A DNA stretch of 64,000 nucleotides, taken from Petroclostridium xylanilyticum. GTDB lineage: Bacteria > Bacillota > Clostridia > SK-Y3. Numbering within the stretch: position 1 is the stretch's first letter; every line of letters starts with the position of its first letter. The stretch is taken from positions 496,001 to 560,000 of the forward strand of contig NZ_NPML01000019.1 of the NCBI RefSeq assembly GCF_002252565.1, in the 5' to 3' direction. The translations under genes were made by a program, and so were the position numbers. Of this stretch, positions 21,514-33,500 are shown piece by piece. The notes beneath the pieces were generated by a model, which worked only from the letters and a program-made list of their open reading frames with translations, was not told the DNA's origin and did no database searches.

Positions 21514-22890
21514 TTACATCCTTGTCGCCGCCTCATAAGCCAGCGGTGATCTTTCACATTCATTTTCCGTCAATGTGATCTGGCAGCACAGCTTGCTTCC
21601 TTTCATTTTTTCTGCTGCGTAGCATAACCCGTTGGTACGCTCATCCAAAAATGGATGGTCTATTTGATGGGGATCACCTAAAAGTATAATTTTTGTTCCC
21701 ATTCCCGCCCTGGTGATAATACCTTTTACCTGTTTGGGCGTTAGGTTTTGAGCTTCATCTATGATTACCCAGTGACGGTTGATTGACCTCCCTCTAAGGT
21801 AAGCAATTGCCTCACTGGTGATAATTTTTCTGTCAAATAATTCATCTACTTTGTCCTTTAGTTCCTTTTCGTTATAATACCTGCGTTCATCGTCATTATC
21901 AATTAATATCTCCAGATTATCCCGAATTGGGCGCATAAAGGGTGCAATCTTTTCTTCCTCTGTTCCAGGTAAAAATCCAAGTTCTTCATCCATCATGACA
22001 TTTGGGCGGAGAATCAGGATCTTTCTATACATTTTAGTCCTTTCTTCAAGAATTTTATGTAATCCTACAGCCAGGGCATAAAAGGTTTTTGCTGTTCCTG
22101 CCGGTCCCTTAACTATTACCAGAGGGACTGAATCTGTATCGGCAAAGAGTGCTTCCTGCATGAATTTCTGCCCGGCATTTCTCGGGGTAACTCCAAAAGG
22201 ATTAATATTTAAATAATTTAAAGGTACAATTTCTTTACCGTTAAATCTCCCTAGAGCCGTTTGTTTAGAATTATTAAACGAATGGATTATCAGGAATTGG
22301 TTAATCTCCAATTCGGGTATTACAGGTATATCATTCTCTTGATAGACTGCAACATCTTCAAGTTTTATCGGTTTATGATTGCTATAAAATTCATTGATTT
22401 TATCTGGATGGGCATATACTTCAATTCTTCCCGTATACTGTTCTTCATATTTGGGGACCTGTTCACTGAAGAAATCCTGTGCTATTACATCAACGATATC
22501 TCCTTTTATCCTTTCAAAAATATCCTTTGTAATTAAAAATACGGAATAACCATCTTCTTTTAATCCCTTACAGACCTGGAGTATCCTATTATCACATGAA
22601 TATTTATCCCAGCTTTTTGGGAGCTTTACATTATAATGGTTCATTTCTACCCTTAATGTTCCGCCATTATCCAGGGGTACCCCCTCGTTTAACCTCCCTT
22701 TTTCTCTCAGTTTATCAAGATAACGTGCCACATACCTTGCATTCGCACCCAATTCCCCAGGTTCTTTTTTAAACTTATCCAGTTCCTCTAAAACCACTTC
22801 CGGCAAAACAACAATGTTATCGCCAAAGGATAGGAGTGCTTGTGGTGATTGAAGTAATACATTGGTGTCAAGTACATAGATTTTCTTCAA
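21514..22890 (-). CDS. PhoH2-type protein: PIN ribonuclease plus PhoH ATPase
   Basis: Two-domain RNA helicase/ribonuclease of the PhoH2 (YlaK) type. The N-terminal PIN domain begins at KKIYVLDTNVLLQ with its first acidic residue at D8. LEELDKFKK and further acidic positions (to about residue 130) follow. The PhoH ATPase has Walker A GPAGTAKT near 258 and Walker B WVIIDEAQN near 370. Sequence context favours TTG 22890, with GGAGAG six bases upstream and the usual family N-terminus MKKIYVLDTN. ATG 22908 would add six residues. At 458 residues the length is normal. It is transcribed toward the amidase and ends at the shared terminator. Confidence 0.92.
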   Translation of the reverse strand: MKKIYVLDTNVLLQSPQALLSFGDNIVVLPEVVLEELDKFKKEPGELGANARYVARYLDKLREKGRLNEGVPLDNGGTLRVEMNHYNVKLPKSWDKYSCDNRILQVCKGLKEDGYSVFLITKDIFERIKGDIVDVIAQDFFSEQVPKYEEQYTGRIEVYAHPDKINEFYSNHKPIKLEDVAVYQENDIPVIPELEINQFLIIHSFNNSKQTALGRFNGKEIVPLNYLNINPFGVTPRNAGQKFMQEALFADTDSVPLVIVKGPAGTAKTFYALAVGLHKILEERTKMYRKILILRPNVMMDEELGFLPGTEEEKIAPFMRPIRDNLEILIDNDDERRYYNEKELKDKVDELFDRKIITSEAIAYLRGRSINRHWVIIDEAQNLTPKQVKGIITRAGMGTKIILLGDPHQIDHPFLDERTNGLCYAAEKMKGSKLCCQITLTENECERSPLAYEAATRM

Positions 22891-23075
22891 TTGTATCTCT
22901 CCATTCATTACCTTACTATATCTTTCCTCTTATTGCCTTATATTTAAAAAGTGCTTTTCTACTCCTTTCTTTAGCCAGTTATTAATATTTTGTTTGCCGG
23001 CAAAACAGGTAAGATTAGCAAGATATTTTTTTGTGCTATATTAAATATATATTTGCCATTCAAGTTGGATATGCT

Positions 23076-23190
23076 ACCGGGTACATCGGGCGTATATTTT
23101 ATTTTTGAAGAATATTATTCTAGGCTCTAAGCCTTTCCGCAACGTTCTTTCCATAATATTCTTCAAGAATATTAAATGCGCCCGGGTATA
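23076..23190. repeat. Long intergenic hairpin element
   Basis: Inverted arms of about 32 nt: CGGGCG ... TTGAAGAATATTAT (23088-23118) against ATAATATTCTTCAA ... GCGCCCG (23152-23185). A small AGGC/GCCT hairpin lies in the loop. It fills most of the 330-bp gap upstream of phoH. No open frame or T-run was seen. Confidence 0.6.
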
Positions 23191-23236
23191 TATCGATCTG
23201 CATCATGAGTTGCACCAAAGGTACCAGGCTTTACTT

Positions 23237-24292
23237 TTAATGCCTGGAAATCAATATTTTTATACCGTCAAATAACGTAACAACAGCCATAAACAATCCT
23301 AGATATCCAAAAAATGAATATAACCCTTTTACCAGATTTGAAAAACCCATATGTGCAAAAGGAATAGATAATATACAAAAAGTAAAAACGCAAAGTGTTT
23401 TGTTTATTCCGGTCCATTGGATTACTCTATTCATAAAACCGTAGCCATTTGACACTGCTGTAGTAAACATGGCACTAAATAAAATAAATGTATAGATTAA
23501 TTCTATTATCCTGCCTTTTTTCATTGCTATATGTAAGAATGGAATTTCGTAAGGTAATATTTCTGAGTAAAACATTTGCATTACTGCCCATAATATAAAA
23601 GCCATTACCCCTAATGAAATTCCTCCAAGTATTCCACCCATTATAGCTACTTTTCTTTTGGTAAGCAAAGGACATAACGCCGTTAGAATTACAACAATTG
23701 TAAGCGTATTATAACTGACATATATCAATGCAGATGAAAACCAGTTATGAGTTACCTTTTGGACAACATATATAAACGACATCACACCTGTATCCTTGAA
23801 TATCAATATATAGCTTCCCAGAAATGCTATTCCTATTATCATTACCGGTGTTAATATCTCGTTTACCGCTACCACTCCTTTAATATCATTAAGGAAAACA
23901 ATTATGCATAAGCCGACCATCACTATAATTCCTATTTCCCTGCTTATACCAAATCCTTCATCAAATATCGCACCACTACCGGCTACCATTACACAAAAAC
24001 CGGACAGCATAAACAAAGATACTACCAATTCAACGAAATGTCCTAACCCCTTTCCAATCAAAGGGATGACATATTGGTCGTAGCTGCGGATTTTATTTGA
24101 ATATATCTTATTCAGGACAACTGCGCCAATAAGAGCAAATAATATTCCCGATAGTATGATCCCATATATACTTTGATACCCATATACAATAAAGAATTGT
24201 TTTATCTCCTGTCCCGAAGCAAACCCAGCTCCCAAAATTGTCCCGGTGTATACGCTCGCTATTTTAAACGTATTTTTTAAATCATTACTCAC
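23237..24292 (-). CDS. YkvI-like membrane protein (amino-acid transporter superfamily)
   Basis: A 351-residue protein with ten predicted membrane helices that matches the YkvI group, distantly related to the APC/NSS transporters. The first helix holds GTILGAGFASGQEIKQFF (residues 17-34), the signature of the group, with an unwound glycine-rich stretch typical of substrate binding. The start is GTG with GGAGG seven bases upstream. The substrate is unknown. It lies downstream of the giant surface protein on the same strand, separated by a 240-bp gap with a repeat hairpin, so it is probably independent. Confidence 0.85.
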   Translation of the reverse strand: MSNDLKNTFKIASVYTGTILGAGFASGQEIKQFFIVYGYQSIYGIILSGILFALIGAVVLNKIYSNKIRSYDQYVIPLIGKGLGHFVELVVSLFMLSGFCVMVAGSGAIFDEGFGISREIGIIVMVGLCIIVFLNDIKGVVAVNEILTPVMIIGIAFLGSYILIFKDTGVMSFIYVVQKVTHNWFSSALIYVSYNTLTIVVILTALCPLLTKRKVAIMGGILGGISLGVMAFILWAVMQMFYSEILPYEIPFLHIAMKKGRIIELIYTFILFSAMFTTAVSNGYGFMNRVIQWTGINKTLCVFTFCILSIPFAHMGFSNLVKGLYSFFGYLGLFMAVVTLFDGIKILISRH

Positions 24293-24375
24293 ACTTTAAC
24301 CTCCTGAAAGTTTGTTTAGTACATCATATTAGAATGGTGGATTGTCCTATTAATTTTTTTAAGAGGTTAATAGGT

Positions 24376-24430
24376 AAACTGTGCCGAGTTTGACCGGCGT
24401 GACAGTTAATATCAAAATTATAAATAAATT
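24376..24430. repeat. GTGCCG-CCGGCGTG hairpin repeat, copy 1
   Basis: Hairpin AACTGT-GCCG/CGGC-ACAGTT followed by CAGTTAATATCAAA and TTCGACAT. It is a diverged relative of the segment at 62793-62856. Confidence 0.5.
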
Positions 24431-24533
24431 CGACATCCATCTCCCCTACTAAAAGAATTCATGAATGCCGAATTCAATATAGCATCATATGCTATTTAAT
24501 TATTGGTTATACATATGAAGCCTTTTTATATTA

Positions 24534-27500
24534 CTAATCTATGAGTTTATATAAACCAAATAATATTTTTGCTGCTTGTGCCCTGGTTGAATTTTCCTTT
24601 GGGGCAAACCTGTTGTCTCCTACTCCGCTTATAATATTCTCTTTTTGCATTACCGCTATTGCTTCCGTTGCATAACTGCTGATCTGCGATTTATCGGCAA
24701 ATGTTAATTCTCTATTGATAGTATTAATTTTAGCTCCTGCAGCCTTTAAAGCCCTGTATGCCATTGTTGCCATGTCCTGTCTGGTAATGCTGCTTCCCAC
24801 ACCAAACTTATTACCTCCTATACCATCTACAATACCAGCTTTGTAGGCAGATGCAACATATTTGTAGTACCATGCATTTGGAGTTACATCGTCAAAAGTT
24901 GCTGTTGCAGTATCATCTACAAACCCAAAGGCTTCTACAAGCATTTTAATAAACTGTTCTCTTGTTACTTTTGCTTCAGGTTCAAACTTATTATTTCCCG
25001 TACCGCTGATTATTTCCCTTCCAGCCAGCGCTTCAATATAGTCTTTTGCCCATGTCACAGATGCAATGTCTTCAAAAGTAACATTAGACTGCATTGCGGC
25101 ATATTTGCTAAAGTGATTGGTAGTAAAAGTCACTTTACCTGTAGTCACATTGTATTTACAATTTTTCATAGCTTTAAATTGTCCATTATCATCGATATGA
25201 TATACAACAATTTTATCCGGTACTTCTCCTTTTATAAGACTATAGTCAATAGTAATCCTTACCGCCTTTTTACCATTAAAGCTGCTTACCTTATTTCCAT
25301 CCACAAAGGCGTTAAAATCATATACCGGTTTGTTAGAAATTTTATCCAAAACATTTTCTGGTAATGTGGTTTTATCCACATTAACAACAGACAATTCTAC
25401 ATATTGTACAGCTTTATTGCTGTCATCTTTAAAGGCATCGGGTGTAATGGCAACCGTTGCAAGCCCTGTGTTCACTGCTATCCTGTCAATGCCATTTGAT
25501 TTTGCCAGCGTTAATAGGTTAGCTGGAAGTTTTGCTGCTATTTCTTTCAACCCTTCAATATTTTCAATTTCAATATTTACTATTTTTTCAACCTTTACTT
25601 CAATACCTATTTCTTTTGTCTTTTGCTCTAATTCCTTCCATACTGCAACTACGTTTTCTATTGCTCCTTTTAATACATTTTCTTTTACTTCTATCTCCGC
25701 TTTCTGCCCTTGTACTTTTACTTGGGTATTGTCTAAAACTACGGTACCAGCTTCTTTTATGGCTTTTCTAATCATATTCTCAACTTCCAAATTCCTTGCA
25801 CTGTCAACTTTTCCGGCTAATTTTTCAAGCTCTTTGCTGATATCTTGAATTATTTTTTCAGCCGTTTTTGTTTCGGTAGTAGTTTCTGTATTTTGGCCGG
25901 AACTGTCACCGCTTTCATCGTTATTAGAACCACAGATTTCATATACTGCAAGTGTTCCAGTTATTTCATGGGCTGCAAGTAAAAGCGGTCTTCCATTGGG
26001 ACTCTTGTCTCCCGGAATAAACATGAGTCCTTCTGGTCCACTGTCGCCTGCAACTTGATCGTCATTTGAAAAATCTCTGCTTGTATAATAAGTTACAAAT
26101 TTTGCTTGGCTTGGATTAGTGATATCATATACCATAATCCCTCCGACACGTTCCAAGCCGACAAAAGCATAATATTTGTTCCCAATTTTCCCAACTCTCA
26201 CATCTTCGGGTTCTGGCCCTTTATTATCACTTCTATCATCAAAAACATTTTCATCATTGGTTGTGTTAAAGTATTGTGGAAGCCTTTGTGCAATGACTTT
26301 TTCAAACTCATTTCCACTGTCATAAACAAGGCTAAAATCGCTGGCATCCCATATTGAAAAAGATCTTGCCCCAAATGTATACAAGGCTTCATACTTGCCA
26401 TCGGAATTTACTCCCATTTCACTTGAAACCTTCAGATTACCCATTTGAGACTCTTTTACTATATCCGACAGCATATTGTCCAATTGTTCTTGTGTATATC
26501 CGTCAAAATATTCAGCTTTTAACGCCAATTTTGAAGAAAGTTTGCTTACCTTAGTCTCATTTGTGTATCTGCCGTATTCTCTCCCATCACCTTCATTCGG
26601 AGTGAGAATATATGTTTTCCCATCTTTTTCGAATATTTCTATTCCATCGGGCATATACATCCCTAATACGGGCCACGGTTTGATGTTTATTCCTCCATCC
26701 TTATCTGATGCATCTAGTCCGCTTATTGAGAAGTCCTTAAATCCCAGCCCATGTACATGTGTAAATTGCTTGCTGCCAAGGTCAAGTTTTGCAATTGCAT
26801 TATTTTCCTGCAGTGCAACATAAGCAGTTTTGCTGTCTCTGTCTACAACAATATATTCAGGTTCAAGGTCATATTTAGGCTGTGTACCGGCTTTGATAAT
26901 TACATCACTATCCATAGTAACATTTTCAAAACCTACTGTTATAACATCATCCTGCGTTACACTATAAATACCTTTCGCTACATCAATAATGGATACGCTT
27001 CCTTCGGGATCAGCTTCATAGTTGTCTATAGGTTCGCCTTCATTTGCAACCAGCAGCATTTTGCCATCAGGAGTAAAGATTAGATGATCGGGCAGGAATC
27101 CTACCGTTACATAGCCGATATACTCGCCTTCTATGCTGAAGAATGCCACCCTGCCTGCTTTTGTTTTGTCTTGTTCAGGCACTGTTACGGCAAAATAACT
27201 TCCGTCCGGATGAATAGCAACACTTGTAATATCTCCAATATTAAAGTTTCCATTAGTAAAATCGGTAATGATATCTAACTGGATACGACTTTCTCTTGGT
27301 ATATCCACTGTTGAACCGTAGTTATTAAGCAAGCTTGTTAATTTAACAATATCGACTGCTCTTGCTGCTCCATTTACAATAAATGCTTTTTGTGTACGGT
27401 AATCGTATTTTACAATTTCTGATCCTGTTTGGCCATTACCACTGGTGTAACGTCCAAGCAATTTTAAAGAAATTTCATCTTCAATATAGCTATTATTATC

Positions 27501-30500
27501 CACCGCATTGCCGGTTGCCATATCAATTATGATATGATTGTCTCCCGGTATTGGGTCGTTATAAAGATTGTCTAGTGAACTTCCCAACATTTGATACAGT
27601 GGGTCGGTTGATTCAAGCATACTACTGATAAATGCTTTTATTTGGTCATCAGCACTTTCATCTCCTTGGTAGTGTGCAACCATAGCATTTACAATCAGAT
27701 CTTTCACTGTACCTAGTTCTGCCACTTTCTGCTCCGCTTGCTGTTGAGTCATTCCTTGCTGCATTAACATTCCAACCAGCATTTTAGGTACCAAGCCATT
27801 TAAGCCTTGCATAAGGAAATTTCTTGCATATTCTTGGAAACCTTTCCCTTCAGTATCATAATCAATATCCATAATTTTCTTGGTAGTTACTATCAGCTTG
27901 TTGTCCTTCATTTCAACAATTCTATAAGGAATGGGTGAAGTTACCAGAGATCCTGTTTCAATGTCATATATATATTTCCCATTAGCTGTTTCTTTTTTAA
28001 CAATATCTTGTGCATGGAAATGTCCTGTAAAAACTGCCTTCATTCCCATATTCGCTAATTCTTCCGAAACACTTTCCCAGTTATCTACTATATATTCTCC
28101 AAATAAGTCTTTCTGTCCATTAAAATGTTCCACAACTCCGTGATGCATCATGCCTATTACTGTTTTGCCCCGTGCTTCTGCTTCTTTTAGCTGTTGTCTA
28201 ATCCAATCCAGCCTTTGGTCTGGGAATCCTCCATTTGTAACCGGTTTCCCAATTGTTTCATTTGCCTTATAGTCACAGGAATCCATTGCAATAATCCATA
28301 GTCCTGGAACTGGTTCTGCTACATAGGATAACGAATTTGGATCTTTTGCAATTGCTTCTTCATAGCCAAAATCTTTATATACTGTTTTAAATTCTTCAGG
28401 ATTTACATTCAGTACCCTAATGGTGTTAGTACCATTATAGCTGTATGCATGGGGGTTGTTTATATCGTGGTTCCCGTTAATAATATATACTTTCTTTCCG
28501 GCTGCCTCCAGTTCTGCCAACAGTGATGCAAACTGCTCATGAGACAATTTTTCTCCATCTTTGGTAAGGTCTCCGGGGACAAGTACAAATTCCACATCGC
28601 TTTCTTTAATCTTATCGACTGCTGCACGTGTAATTGCACTGCTTTGGGCAATCAATTTCCTGTCTTGGGCAATGTACTCTTCAAAAGCTGCACCATTTGT
28701 CCCCAGTTCAGGCGCAAAGTAATGAGGATCCGAAAATACAGCTATCTTGGTTTGCAACGGTGCTCTTGTTATTCTTCCGTCTTTCTTGGCATTTGCCGTT
28801 CCGTTATTTTTGATATACTCGGCTACAACTTCATCCAATGCAGGAAATTCTCCTATAATTGCATCATCGGCAAACATTGTGTAATTGTCGCCGCCTGCTG
28901 CCAAGAAATCATTGGTGGCAAGCCTATATGTTTTATTGATATCTAAAGGTTCTTGTCCTATAGTCACTTCTACTACCCTGCTTCCAGGTGCTCTTAACGG
29001 GTCAAACACTACTCTCATTCCTGAGATATGCGGAAAACCTCCATTTGCAGCAGGATATACAGATAATCCGTGTTCCAATGCTGCCAGTATATCTGAACCT
29101 TTTACTTCTTTTAATACTACATAGTTTCCAAACGGAAGTACTTCTATCAGTTTCCCTTTTGTAATATCTCCCACACTAATGGAAGCTCTTATTCCCCCTC
29201 CATTAGTCAATGCAACATCAGCCTCTGCCACATCTCTCATGGCATCTGCTATTAGATTCCCAAGATTGGTTTCATTTGTTCTTACGTGATTTCTTTCTCC
29301 ATCCAAAGTAACCTCAGTATTTCCGACAACAACTGAAGTAATCTGCTCATTTTCTTCTTCAATTTGAGCAATTAGGTTATTTAATTCTGTATCTTCCGTA
29401 ATAGTTTCAGCGTCTGCTTTTGTGATCAGCTGAGCAGTAGAATTCACACTTCCGTCAGCGCTAACCGTCATGTCCACCAAGCCGATATTCTTATCGTATT
29501 CTCCCGCCTGTACAATCAATGTACCATTGACCAATTTACCTTGGGTAAGTTCAGTATGGCTATGTCCATCTACAATTAAGTCAATACCTGCAACTGCGTT
29601 TGCAATATCCTCACTTGTCACTTCGCTGCTCTCATCCAGCCCAAGATGAGTTAATGCGATAATTACATCGGATTTATCCTTCAATTCATTCACCATTTCC
29701 TGCGCAACTGTCACAGGGTCTTTGAAGGTTAGCCCCTCAACATTTTTAGGATGTGTTTTATAGGTTGTTTCAGGGGTTGCAAGACCAAAGATTGCTACTT
29801 TTATACCATCTATGTCTTTAATGATATAAGGAGCAAGAAATGGTGTCTCATCTTGGTTTGCAATGTTTGCAGCTAAAATTGGGAAGTCCGCCATTCCCTC
29901 TAATTCTTTGAGTCTTTCTTTTCCGTAGTTGAAATCATGATTTCCCGGCACCATCGCGTCATATCCCATCAGATTCATGATATCCACCATGCTTTTCCCT
30001 TTGGAAAGCGTTACAATTGGCTGTCCGTGGAAAGTATCTCCCGCATCAAGTACTAATACACGTCCGGGATTTTGAGCTTCCAATTCCTTGATTTTTGCAG
30101 CTACCTTTGCAAGGCCCATACCATCATAAGTTCCTGGTTTTACCCTACCGTGTATGTCATTGGTATGCACAATAGTAATATGTTTGTTATCCTGGCTTAC
30201 AGAGCGTATATCTTCCCTAAATCTGACTCTTATTCTTGGTCCCGCAGCACCCACCGAAGCTATACCAATTACTTCTACCTGATCGCCTTCTTTAAAACGG
30301 CTCATGTCGACTCCGGTGTACCCGTCCACGTGGATATATGCTTCTCCGCTGCCATCATCCACTTTGAAATAGCTGCCCTGTTCATTGTGCTCGGTAATCC
30401 TGCCTGCTGTTTTTACTAGCATTCCGGTGTACTGAGGAAGCTTTGACTCATGCGTGGATAATGTCAACGGCTGTTTTGCCTGTACAGGTCCTACATACAG

Positions 30501-33500
30501 CATTTGATAACCAAAACTATCATAGGCTATTTCCATTTCACCTTCAAAATATTGAACAACACCGGTTGCAATAATTTCTGTACCAATAGGCAAATCTTTT
30601 TTATCCTGATAGTTTCCATATAAGCTAACTCCCGACGTCTCATCCTGGATATAGATGACATCATAGAAAGTTTCATCAGGTACTGTCACAGTCCCTTTGA
30701 CCGTTACGATTTCGCCCTCTTTGGCATTTTTTCTTACATCTTCTATCGTCCTTATTCTATTGTATCCCGCCAGCCAATCTATAAGTTTTAAAGTTAACGC
30801 CGTATTGCTTACGTCATTTACAATTTCAAAATCGGAATAAAAATGTCTGCCTGCTGCAACAATCTTGCCTTGTCCAACATTTTCTTTAGCAATAATAGGT
30901 ATGCTTTCTCCGTTTAGTTGCCCTTTTTCATTATATACATATGCATTTGCACCAGGATTTGCATTGTAAGATGTGTCATTGCCACCTAGCAATATCTCCA
31001 GTCCGGTTTCCGCATTATTTACCAGCGGGCCATTTTGTGCGTTAACCAACGAGCATCCGCTAAAAATCCTGATGGCTTCCATGTTTTCATTCAGTTTGCT
31101 TTCGGTCTCGGGAAGATTGTAGCTATACACCGACCATACCATGCCGCCGCTGTACTTGTCGGAATCTTCCGGTTCATATACATTGTCATTATTAAACCTT
31201 ATATTTGTACCTATGGCTTCCATCAAACTGTTCATTAATGTACTATCATTGCCATAGTTTGACTTGGATGCAATCATGACAGAACCACCACTGCGCACCC
31301 ATTGCCCTATCGCCTCTTCTTCGTCCGCAGTAAAATCTTTGCTGCTTCCGCTCGGTGTATTGATAACCAATACATCTACATTGGCAAGGGTTTGCACCGT
31401 GATTGGGCTTTCGTTTAGAATTACATTGTAACCATATCTTCTCAACAGTTCCATGAAATTTACCATTGTTCCTGGAACATCGGCATTTTCATGAGCTTTA
31501 TCAAGCAAGACAGTCTTTCGGATAGAAGGAACAATGTTAACTTGCCGCTCGATTTCTGTAACCGTTGTTACTCTCGGTATATCCGTCAACTTTGCAATTA
31601 TTTTTACCGAACTCGATGCAGTCGCTATCCATTCAGTCTCTAAAACTCCCGATTCACCGGCACCCAAAAATTGCAGTGTATCCGAGCCTATAAAATTGTC
31701 TTCACTGATGCTATCTTTATAGAATTTTACTTCTATATTTTGTACATCTCTTATTCCCATATTGGTTACTGTGGCCTGTAATGTTGTGTTAGTACCTTCA
31801 AGAGTCGGGTTTGGATCAACTACCAAATTATTTATTTTAACATCATTTTCTGCTGCCGGCGTGAAAATTGGCGATGCAGTCCCCCATTTTCCGTTTGTAT
31901 GGATAACTTTTACCACATACCACTGGGCACCTGTCCCTGCTGTTATTTGAGGATTCCACTGAGCCTCGTTGACACCATCAAAAGTTTGTTCCTGTATAAT
32001 CGTTCCTCCATTGCTGATGAGCTGAAGCTTTTCTATTGGAACCTGGCTGTCCCTGGCCACAATTTCAAAATTTAACGTTTCACCCGGCTGGGTATCGATA
32101 ACGCTCCCCATCCAATGTCCGTTTGCCTTTACCGTCAATTCAAGCGTTCTGGTTTCTGTGGAATATACCCGTCTGTTTCTTAAAGCTTCTAAAAAGCTTT
32201 CTTTAGTAAGATCTTCTGCAATTACAACCGTCAGATTGTCAGGGTCTCCCCAATTCCAGCTGTGGTTGTCCTGGGCATTTATAGCCCCTACATGCCATCC
32301 GTTATCTAAAGCTTTAAAATAGTGTTCTTCCGAACGGGTATAGCTGTAAGGCGGAGCTCCATTTCCCACCTCAATCAAAGACATTTTTCTATCCAATTCC
32401 GGTACATAAGCCAGATTGTTAAACGAATCATCAGGCCAGTTTGGATGATTGAAAGCTGCAATCGCATTATCCTGCTTGTTGACCCAATCATAGAATTTTG
32501 ATAAACTGGTCATCTGATTTTTGGCTTCTACATAAGAATCGCTGTTAATTACATTACTGTGTCCCACAGTGCTGAAAGTCATCTCAAATCCTCTCAACGC
32601 CAAGAAATCACCATGTTGCGCATTAAACTGTTCTGCCTGTATTCTTGTCTTATACCATTCAGAATCTTGGACTTCTTCATATTGATCGGTACTTGCATTG
32701 TATTCATAATTAGGTGTCTTCCCTTCTCCCTGAACCCCGTCAAACCAATTGGAATGATCCGTAATAATCAGGAAGTCCAATCCGTTATTTCTTGCATATT
32801 CAAAAGCATCAGCCGGAGTCCCTTTGCCGTCAGAATAGGATGTATGGGCATGGGGAATGCCGTAATAGAAATTATAGCTTGCATTCCGGTTGGATACAAC
32901 AAAATACCACTCGGCTGTTTTTGTGCCTCCGCCGACATCGGTTACTTCCAATCTAACATCATGTTCGCCAAAATTTAAATCTGTACCGGGAGTATAGCTT
33001 ACCGTCATTCCTGTTAAAGTATGATTTACTAATTGATTATCTACGTACAGTTTTATGCCGTTTGTATCAATATCATAAACGGTCTTTTCAATGGCAACGG
33101 ATATTTCAGGTCTGGTACTAAACGTGGAAGCCATATTTGCCGGTTTAAAACCGTATATAAGAGGAAGTTTTGCGTTTTTATCTTCAACGGTTGATTTGAC
33201 AATATCAGAAGTATTATTGACATGAAGCTGGTAAGTACCCTTATATTCGGTCACAAAAGCTGTAACATCCACCCTGTTCCCTTGCAAAATTCCGCTTAAT
33301 GCCGGAACCTTATAGATGTTGATGGTTTTTCCATTGTCATCGGTCAATAATGTATTGCCATTTGTATTAATAGCTCCAATGATGACATTTTCCAGTTTTA
33401 TTTTTTTTGATTCCCATTCTTCCCCAATTTGGTCGATGGTCAATACTACCGGTGCCGGTACTTGTCCTCCTGCAGACACTACTTCTACGGTGAAATTCGT

